A stretch of 12,237 bases of DNA from an uncultured Phycisphaerae bacterium (GTDB lineage: Bacteria; Planctomycetota; Phycisphaerae; Phycisphaerales; SM1A02). The position numbers were made by a program, and so were the translations under genes. Where the stretch lies: assembly GCA_913046275.1 (NCBI GenBank), contig CAJWSE010000024.1, positions 1 through 12,237 on the forward strand. The letters run 5' to 3'. Below the pieces are notes generated by a model, which was given only the letters and a program-made list of their open reading frames with translations, was not told the origin of the DNA and did no database searches. Positions 7,385-12,237 of the stretch are shown here, one piece after another (within the stretch, counting starts at the first letter, position 1; every line of letters starts with the position of its first letter).

Positions 7385-7409
7385 CTTAAATAGTCAATAT
7401 TCATTAAAT
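7381..7409 (+). promoter_or_regulatory. Candidate sigma-70-type promoter for the secreted protein gene
   Basis: TTGGCT (7381-7386, 4 of 6 to TTGACA) and TTAAAT (7404-7409, 4 of 6 to TATAAT) are 17 nt apart in the AT-rich 104-bp gap 7366-7469. Initiation would fall near 7416, about 54 nt before the start at 7470. The match is modest and such pairs arise easily in AT-rich DNA. The remaining gap holds only the 9-bp palindrome GCAAATTGC at 7448-7456. Confidence 0.25.
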
Positions 7410-7469
7410 TATCACGGTTTGATTAAGAAGTAATAGTTAGATTCGATGCAAATTGCGCCGATGTAGTCA

Positions 7470-8195
7470 ATGGAAATGCGCCCCTACCTCTTCTCCATCT
7501 CAGTAATTATTACATTACTAAGCTTTACGACCAATGTCATAGCTGAATATGTGACCATCAGTGGTACTGATGGAATATACGATATCTATGCAGGCAATTT
7601 TGAGGAGCTACTAGGGAATTCTGACAATACATTTGCAATTAGTGACTTGGATATACTTGCTGCAACACTTCAAAACGATGGTATTGAGACTATGGGACGG
7701 CTATCATTTATCTTGGCGGATACTGACACTGGAATGTCTTTTATTGGCCTATTTGATGGTGTAGCAATTAATAATCCAAATGGTTCAATAGTTGACCAAT
7801 TTCTAGGAGTCTCTGCGACAACATCAACAAATACAGACTGGTTTGCTTCTGGAGATGTAGGCAGTCAGGTAGATTGGTACGATTTAGGAAATGAAACTCA
7901 ACTTGTAAATGCATACCTTGGCTGGCACCATGGTCAAACTTCTGCTGGTTTTGCTTGGGGCGATATTCAAATGGCGCAATCTGGAACCGTAAACTTATAT
8001 GACATTGATCTAACGGAATTTGCTAGCGAACCAATACAATTTTTAACATTCCAAGACAATCAATGGGATATTGCAGGCACTGCAAACTTCTCCCCCATGG
8101 GACAATATGCATTTTCATACCAGTTTGTGCCAACACCTGGCGCGATTGCACTGCTCTCAATTGCAGGAATAGCGCGCTCACGCCGTCGATACTAG
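7470..8195 (+). CDS. Secreted protein of unknown function with PEP-CTERM-like sorting tail
   Basis: A 241-residue protein I do not recognise by family. The N terminus is a signal peptide: MEMRPYLF, a hydrophobic stretch (ISVIITLLSFTTNVIA) and a likely cleavage after A25, before EYVTISG. The mature part is acidic and rich in Gly, Asp, Asn, Ser and Thr with alternating hydrophobics, suggesting a beta-rich extracellular domain, and has no Cys after the signal. The C terminus has the three parts of an exosortase signal: motif VPTPG, hydrophobic AIALLSIAGIA, then basic RSRRRY. PTPG replaces the classical PEP; related tails are frequent in Phycisphaerae (from general knowledge). It would be exported, processed by an exosortase and released or attached at the surface; no exosortase gene is in the window. 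ATG at 7470 or 7476 both give good signal peptides. It stands alone between two operons with gaps of 104 and 184 bp. Confidence 0.75.
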   Translation: MEMRPYLFSISVIITLLSFTTNVIAEYVTISGTDGIYDIYAGNFEELLGNSDNTFAISDLDILAATLQNDGIETMGRLSFILADTDTGMSFIGLFDGVAINNPNGSIVDQFLGVSATTSTNTDWFASGDVGSQVDWYDLGNETQLVNAYLGWHHGQTSAGFAWGDIQMAQSGTVNLYDIDLTEFASEPIQFLTFQDNQWDIAGTANFSPMGQYAFSYQFVPTPGAIALLSIAGIARSRRRY

Positions 8196-8214
8196 CCAAA
8201 AGAAAATTTCATTT

Positions 8215-8243
8215 AATCTCTAAAGGGTCTATATCCCTAGATT
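8215..8243 (+). terminator. Bulged hairpin after the secreted protein gene, possible weak terminator
   Basis: AATCT (8215-8219) and AGGG (8224-8227) can pair with CCCT (8235-8238) and AGATT (8239-8243), leaving a 4-nt bulge and a 7-nt loop; CTA/TAG offers an alternative pairing. It starts 20 nt after the stop codon. The tract after it is T-rich but not a clean U-run, so termination efficiency is doubtful. Confidence 0.25.
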
Positions 8244-8263
8244 ATGACTGACTTTTCTGTTCA

Positions 8264-8269
8264 TATAAA
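8264..8269 (+). promoter_or_regulatory. Candidate -10 element for the UPF0173-ade operon
   Basis: TATAAA (5 of 6 to TATAAT) lies in the AT-rich part of the 184-bp gap 8196-8379, with only a weak TTATGA 16 nt upstream as -35. It would give a 5' untranslated leader of roughly 100 nt, consistent with the leader-type ribosome binding site found before the first gene. I saw no recognisable riboswitch fold in the leader. Confidence 0.25.
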
Positions 8270-8368
8270 AGTTATTTTTTCTACATAAGTGTTTGTCATT
8301 GCCGCACTGCTCTATCCCGACATATGCCTGACGACTGACTAATGAGAGAGATGCTACGATGCGGATAT

Positions 8369-8373
8369 AGGAG
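8369..8373 (+). promoter_or_regulatory. Shine-Dalgarno site of the UPF0173 hydrolase gene
   Basis: AGGAG, 6 nt before ATG at 8380, is the only strong Shine-Dalgarno sequence in front of any gene in the window. It fixes the start of the hydrolase and suggests that this operon has a conventional leader. Confidence 0.75.
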
Positions 8374-8379
8374 AACAAT

Positions 8380-9057
8380 ATGGCAATTACACTTACATTT
8401 CACGGGCAATCTTGTTTTCAATTTGAAGATGGTACAAGCACTCTTATCATCGATCCTTTTTTTACTGACAATCCCGTTGCAATCAAAAAAGTTGAAGAAA
8501 TTTCTTGCACACATATTGCAATTACACACGGTCATTTTGATCACTTTGCTGATTGCGAAGTAATTGCAAAAGCAAACGAAGCCACCGTCTATGGCGTATA
8601 TGAAATCTGCGATTATTTAACGGAACAGGGACATGCAAAATGTGAACCCGGAAATCCTGGTGGACGTATCGATGCCCCATTCGGTGGAATTTCATTCACT
8701 CAAGCAATACACTCTTCAAGCTACAAAGGTCGATACATGGGAATGCCATGTGGACTAGTTATTGAATTCGGAGGAGCTGTCATTTATCACGCTGGTGATA
8801 CTGCACTATTCACTGACATGGAGCTTATTGGACAGATTTACCAACCTGACATCGCAATGTTGCCTATTGGTGACAGATTTACGATGGGGCCTGAAATGGC
8901 AGCAGCCGCTGCAGAGATGATTGGCGCTAGCACTTCTATACCCATGCACTACAACACCTGGCCTCCAATTGAGGTAGATGTTACTAGATTTTCGCCGAAG
9001 GATATGGACGTACTCGTTATGGAACCAGGCGATAGCGTTGAATTGTCTTCAGAATGA
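8380..9057 (+). CDS. UPF0173-type metal-dependent hydrolase (metallo-beta-lactamase fold)
   Basis: A 225-residue soluble cytoplasmic protein of the metallo-beta-lactamase superfamily, closest in pattern to UPF0173 (YtkL-like) proteins. It has the start FHGQSCFQ, DPFF at 25-28, the metal-binding HGHFDH at 50-55, GLVIEFGGAVIYHAGDTALF, and MHYNTWPPIEVD near the end; these supply the histidines and aspartate expected to bind two metal ions. Length fits the family (about 225-230). The natural substrate of this family is not established, so none is assigned. The start is set by AGGAG 6 nt upstream. Its TGA overlaps the adenine deaminase ATG (ATGA at 9054-9057), implying translational coupling and perhaps a role near purine catabolism, which is inference from position only. 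Confidence 0.88.
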   Translation: MAITLTFHGQSCFQFEDGTSTLIIDPFFTDNPVAIKKVEEISCTHIAITHGHFDHFADCEVIAKANEATVYGVYEICDYLTEQGHAKCEPGNPGGRIDAPFGGISFTQAIHSSSYKGRYMGMPCGLVIEFGGAVIYHAGDTALFTDMELIGQIYQPDIAMLPIGDRFTMGPEMAAAAAEMIGASTSIPMHYNTWPPIEVDVTRFSPKDMDVLVMEPGDSVELSSE

Positions 9058-10709
9058 CTATTGCTGACGTTATTTTAGTTGGTGGCAAATTAATTAATGT
9101 CAATTCAAGGACAATTGATTCTATAGATGTAGGTATTCTTGATGGCAAATTTACATTTGAAGCTACAGGAGCAAAAAAGTTTATTGAGCTCGGTGGATCT
9201 TTCATTGCCCCAGGATTTATTGATGCACACATGCATGTTGAATCAACTATGCTACCGCCCTCCTCCTTTGTTCCACTAGCCTTACCTCACGGCACAACAT
9301 CTGCCATCTTTGACCCGCATGAAATCGCAAATGTCCTCGGTATTAAAGGCATTCAACTTATTCTTGACGATGCCGACGGATTACCCTTCGATTCATTTTT
9401 CACGGCGAGTTCATGCGTCCCTGCGTCTCCGCTAGAAACAAGCGGTGCAAATTTACTTTCTAATGACTTAGAACCACTCTTTGAAGATGAACGAGTCATC
9501 GCGCTTGCTGAGATGATGAATTTTCCTGGCGTTCTTCAAGAGGATATAGAAGTAATGAAAAAAATTAATATGGGTTTGCAGCATGGAAAAATTGATGGGC
9601 ATTGCCCAGGACTACGAGGGAACGATTTACAAAAATATATTGATGCTGGAATTTCGAGTGACCATGAAAGCACCACCGCAGAAGAAGCCATTGAAAAACT
9701 TAATCGAGGCATGACTATTTACATCCGTGAAGGAAGTGCGGCTAAAAATCTTGAAGCTCTTCTACCAATCATAACTCCAGAAAATGCAAATCAAATTTGT
9801 TTTTGCACTGATGATAGGCACCCGGCAGATTTACACTTAACTGGACATATTGATCACATAGTCCGCAAAGCAATCGCACTTGGCCTCGACCCTGTTTTAG
9901 CAATATGCATAGCAACAAAACACCCTGCTTCCCATTACAACCTCGAACAATTAGGCTCGATTGAAGAAGGGAAACTCGCCAACTTTATTATCTTTGATAA
10001 TTTGGAAGAACCCAAACCAAAACAAACTTGGCACAGAGGCACTCTTGTTGCTGAAAAAGGAAAAACAATCCCAAACATACAATGCTGTACAGATTGGTCT
10101 CCTGCTTTGAACAGTGTTCATTTACCATCATCAATAACACGAGAATCTTTTGATATAAAAGTAGAATCTGAACTTGTTCGTGTCATTGGCTTAGTGCCAG
10201 GACAACTCTTTACAGAAGAGCTACATTTGCCTCGCACTGATGAAGATGTCTTAAATATGGCAGTCATTGAGCGCCATCACAATACAGGAAACATTGGGCT
10301 CGGCTTGGTTAAAGGATTTCAATTTAAAAACGGATCAATAGCATCGACCGTAGGCCACGATGCACATAATATCGCCGTTGTAGGCGACAATTGTGGAGAC
10401 ATGTACATCGCTGCTCAAGCGCTTGCTGCATGCGGTGGCGGGCAATGTGTAGTTTCAAATGGTCAAGTACTTGCACTATTACCTCTACCTATTGCTGGAC
10501 TCATGTCAGAAGCGCCACCTACTGAAGTCATTGCACAACAAAAAACTGTACTAGATGCCATACATTCACTTGGATGTCCAATGGAAGATCCATTTATGCC
10601 TTTGAGTTTTCTTCCTCTATCTGTTATTCCAAAACTTAAACTCAGTGATTTAGGCCTTGTAGATGTTGATCAATTTGCTATCGTGCCACTTGAAGTATGC
10701 GAAAGTTAA
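9054..10709 (+). CDS. ade: Adenine deaminase (AdeC/Ade type)
   Basis: Amidohydrolase that deaminates adenine to hypoxanthine and ammonia in purine salvage or nitrogen scavenging. At 551 residues it fits the bacterial Ade family (about 550-600), distinct from the shorter adenosine-deaminase-like adenine deaminases. Motifs in order: GFIDAHMHVEST (H59, H61, E63), FDPHEIANVLG (87-96 region, H89/E90), DGHCPGLRG (from 181), SSDHE at 201-205, REGSAAKN, the FCTDDRHP segment at 250-257 with D253/D254, GHIDHIVRKAI and LGSIEEGKLANF. The C-terminal region with VVGDNCGDMYIAAQAL and a Gly-rich CGGGQ is the typical Ade_C domain. Known members use Fe or Mn. ATG at 9054 overlaps the hydrolase stop by 4 bases; the gene's end overlaps the MFS gene by 13 bases, so all should be co-expressed. 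Confidence 0.95.
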   Translation: MTIADVILVGGKLINVNSRTIDSIDVGILDGKFTFEATGAKKFIELGGSFIAPGFIDAHMHVESTMLPPSSFVPLALPHGTTSAIFDPHEIANVLGIKGIQLILDDADGLPFDSFFTASSCVPASPLETSGANLLSNDLEPLFEDERVIALAEMMNFPGVLQEDIEVMKKINMGLQHGKIDGHCPGLRGNDLQKYIDAGISSDHESTTAEEAIEKLNRGMTIYIREGSAAKNLEALLPIITPENANQICFCTDDRHPADLHLTGHIDHIVRKAIALGLDPVLAICIATKHPASHYNLEQLGSIEEGKLANFIIFDNLEEPKPKQTWHRGTLVAEKGKTIPNIQCCTDWSPALNSVHLPSSITRESFDIKVESELVRVIGLVPGQLFTEELHLPRTDEDVLNMAVIERHHNTGNIGLGLVKGFQFKNGSIASTVGHDAHNIAVVGDNCGDMYIAAQALAACGGGQCVVSNGQVLALLPLPIAGLMSEAPPTEVIAQQKTVLDAIHSLGCPMEDPFMPLSFLPLSVIPKLKLSDLGLVDVDQFAIVPLEVCES

Positions 10710-11992
10710 CTCAACATATCAAACATGAGTTGGGCGAAGCGAAGATCTTGGCAATCGATGCTCGAACAGGAATCTTGCCTTGGCTGTATTGGGGAATCGC
10801 GGCATCATTCTATCTATATGAATTCTTTGCGCGTGTTGCACCAAGTGTAATCGAAGGGACACTTCAAAATGATTTTTCAATGAGTGCTTCGGCAATTGGA
10901 TTCACCATGGGTTTGTATTACCTTGCATACGCACCAATGCAATTAGTTGTGGGCATATCGCTTGACCGGTTTGGATCAAGAAAGCTGCTTTCCACAGCAG
11001 CAATTATCGCAGGAATAGGCTGTTTAGCGTTCGCATTGGCAGAGAGTGTATTTTTTCTTGGCCTTGGTCGAATCATGCTTGGCATTGGTTCTTCATTTGC
11101 ATACGTCGGCGCTGTCTACGTAGCTACAGTTTGGTTTCCAAAACGCAAACTTGCCTTTATCATGGGTATGACTGCCGCATTAGGTACTTTAGGTGCTGCA
11201 CTTGGTCAAGCTCCACTGGCTGACGCGGTCCAGCTATATGGCTGGAGAAGTGCCATGTATACTGCCGCACTGGCAGGACTCATCATCGCCATCCTCATCT
11301 GGTTCATCGTCCCTCGAAGACCAGGCTGGTTTCTGAAGCTCGCTGAACTAGAAAAAGCAGAATCAACCGAAAATATGTTTGAAGGTTTACGGCAGGTTGT
11401 TTTAAATAGCCAAACTTGGCTAATTTCGATTATTAGTTTACTGCTATACGTACCGATCTCTACTTTTGGTGCGCTTTGGGGCGATCAATACATTGCTACC
11501 TCTACAGGCGTCGATACTAATACAGCAGCCTGGGCCATGACGATGATGTTTCTAGGATTTGCTGTTGGCGGCCCAGTTCTTGGATGGTTCTCTGATAAGA
11601 AAACACTGCGGAAAATGCCTCTATTTTTAGGCGGCATGATGAGCACAATTTCAATGATACTACTGCTCTTTGCAAGTGCAATGCCATTCTGGTTCACAGT
11701 ATTTTGCCTTGTAACCACCGGCTTTTTTGCTGGCGCGCAGGCCATTACTTTTGCCGTCGCTGTTGAACAGCACAGTGCATTTTGCAAGGCGACTGCTGTA
11801 GCCTTCGTTAATTTTTTCGTCATGCTCGGCGGTTTTATTTTGCAACCTACTTTTGGAGCGTTACTAGATATTACCTCCGATACAGATTCATACAGCGCAG
11901 CTGATTATCGCATGGCCTTAATTCTTCTACCCGTTTCGCTTGCTGTTGGAACAATATTATGTAAATGGCTTAAAGAGAATAATTCGCTATGA
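10697..11992 (+). CDS. Major facilitator superfamily transporter
   Basis: A 431-residue inner-membrane transporter with about twelve hydrophobic segments. The loop between helices 2 and 3 carries the MFS signature, SLDRFGSRK with D90, R91 and G93; the first helix reads ASFYLYEFFARVAPSVI, a pattern I associate with bacterial MFS members related to the phagosomal (Pht-like) and other nutrient transporters, though that subfamily placement is tentative. Helix 4 has GRIMLGIGSSFAYVGA. The substrate cannot be read from sequence. Linkage to adenine deaminase makes a nucleobase, nucleoside or amino acid reasonable (inference). The start ATG at 10697 lies inside the end of ade (13-base overlap) and gives a 27-residue cytoplasmic N terminus before the first helix; GAAG just upstream is a partial ribosome site. 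Its TGA overlaps the next ATG (ATGA at 11989-11992). Confidence 0.9.
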   Translation: MRKLTQHIKHELGEAKILAIDARTGILPWLYWGIAASFYLYEFFARVAPSVIEGTLQNDFSMSASAIGFTMGLYYLAYAPMQLVVGISLDRFGSRKLLSTAAIIAGIGCLAFALAESVFFLGLGRIMLGIGSSFAYVGAVYVATVWFPKRKLAFIMGMTAALGTLGAALGQAPLADAVQLYGWRSAMYTAALAGLIIAILIWFIVPRRPGWFLKLAELEKAESTENMFEGLRQVVLNSQTWLISIISLLLYVPISTFGALWGDQYIATSTGVDTNTAAWAMTMMFLGFAVGGPVLGWFSDKKTLRKMPLFLGGMMSTISMILLLFASAMPFWFTVFCLVTTGFFAGAQAITFAVAVEQHSAFCKATAVAFVNFFVMLGGFILQPTFGALLDITSDTDSYSAADYRMALILLPVSLAVGTILCKWLKENNSL

Positions 11993-12237
11993 ATATCGCG
12001 CTTGTAAGTTGCAATAATTTACCTGGATGGGAAATTGATGACCAACCACTAATCGACTCGCTCGAAACGAAGGGTGTTACCGTGCATCGTCCTGCTTGGG
12101 ATGATGATATAGACTGGGAACAATTTGCGATATCTATCATTCGAACAACATGGGATTACCATGAACAAAAAAATGCGTTTGTTTCTTGGTGTAAAAAAAC
12201 ACCTCGGCTTTGCAATAATGCGGAAATTGTCGAGTGG
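11989..12237 (+). CDS. N-terminal part of an ATP-grasp family protein (3' end outside window)
   Basis: ATG at 11989 opens a frame that remains open for 83 codons to the window edge. It begins MNIALVSCNNLPGWEIDDQP, continues with PAWDDDIDWEQF around 35-46 and then IIRTTWDYHEQ at 50-60. The order of a short Rossmann-like strand, 'WDD...DW..F' and 'RsTWDYh' is, as I recall it, characteristic of a family of bacterial ATP-grasp proteins annotated as RimK-like or glutathione-synthetase-like, including some called O-ureido-serine cyclo-ligase-like. The ATP-binding core that would prove this lies beyond the window. Such enzymes usually join a carboxylate to an amine, but the substrate here is unknown. 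It overlaps the MFS stop by 4 bases and so belongs to the same operon; it may use or modify whatever the transporter carries. Confidence 0.6.
   Translation, partial: MNIALVSCNNLPGWEIDDQPLIDSLETKGVTVHRPAWDDDIDWEQFAISIIRTTWDYHEQKNAFVSWCKKTPRLCNNAEIVEW

Noticed and set aside
8196..8379. Riboswitch (for example purine type) in the leader before the ade operon
   Set aside because: I could not find the conserved loop-loop and junction bases of a purine riboswitch; only a bulged hairpin near 8215-8243 is visible.
11485..11823. 112-residue minus-strand open frame
   Set aside because: It is antisense to the clearly coding MFS gene, has no recognisable motif and reflects the reverse of hydrophobic codons.

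Overview
The window looks like a chromosomal segment of a Gram-negative-type bacterium with a peptidoglycan wall, most plausibly a planctomycete of the class Phycisphaerae (inference). Three things point that way. A murC-murB-ddl-ftsQ-like run, as in a dcw cluster, is followed by a cardiolipin synthase rather than by ftsA and ftsZ. A secreted protein ends in a PTPG / hydrophobic / RRR tail, a PEP-CTERM variant common in that class. Most start codons lack a Shine-Dalgarno sequence. The DNA is moderately AT-rich by eye (not counted) and looks even throughout. I see no tRNA, rRNA, CRISPR array, transposase, integrase or phage gene.

Layout. (1) 1-227: the 3' end of a probable GspH/FimT-type pseudopilin, stopping directly against the stop codon of the next gene. 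(2) 228-1592, minus strand: a complete NtrC-class sigma-54 activator with receiver, AAA+ and Fis-type DNA-binding domains. (3) 1593-1694: a short divergent regulatory gap with two overlapping inverted repeats and, for each flanking gene, a -10-like hexamer exactly 8 nt from the start codon, suggesting leaderless transcripts. (4) 1695-7365, plus strand: an envelope operon murC, murB, ddl, ftsQ-like, cls. (5) 7470-8195: a lone secreted protein with a sorting tail. (6) 8380-12237, plus strand: a second operon with overlapping genes for a UPF0173 metallo-hydrolase, adenine deaminase, an MFS transporter and the start of an ATP-grasp protein that runs off the window.

How they fit. MurB and MurC make UDP-MurNAc and add L-Ala, Ddl makes D-Ala-D-Ala, the FtsQ-like protein would tie this to the division site, and Cls makes membrane cardiolipin, so the first operon is a wall, division and membrane unit. 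The sigma-54 activator diverges from it and may regulate it, or may belong with the pilin-like gene it converges on; the sequence does not decide. The second operon is centred on adenine to hypoxanthine conversion. The linkage of a UPF0173 hydrolase, a transporter and an ATP-grasp ligase by stop/start overlaps is the least explained arrangement here. I found no clearly new defence, mobile or RNA system.
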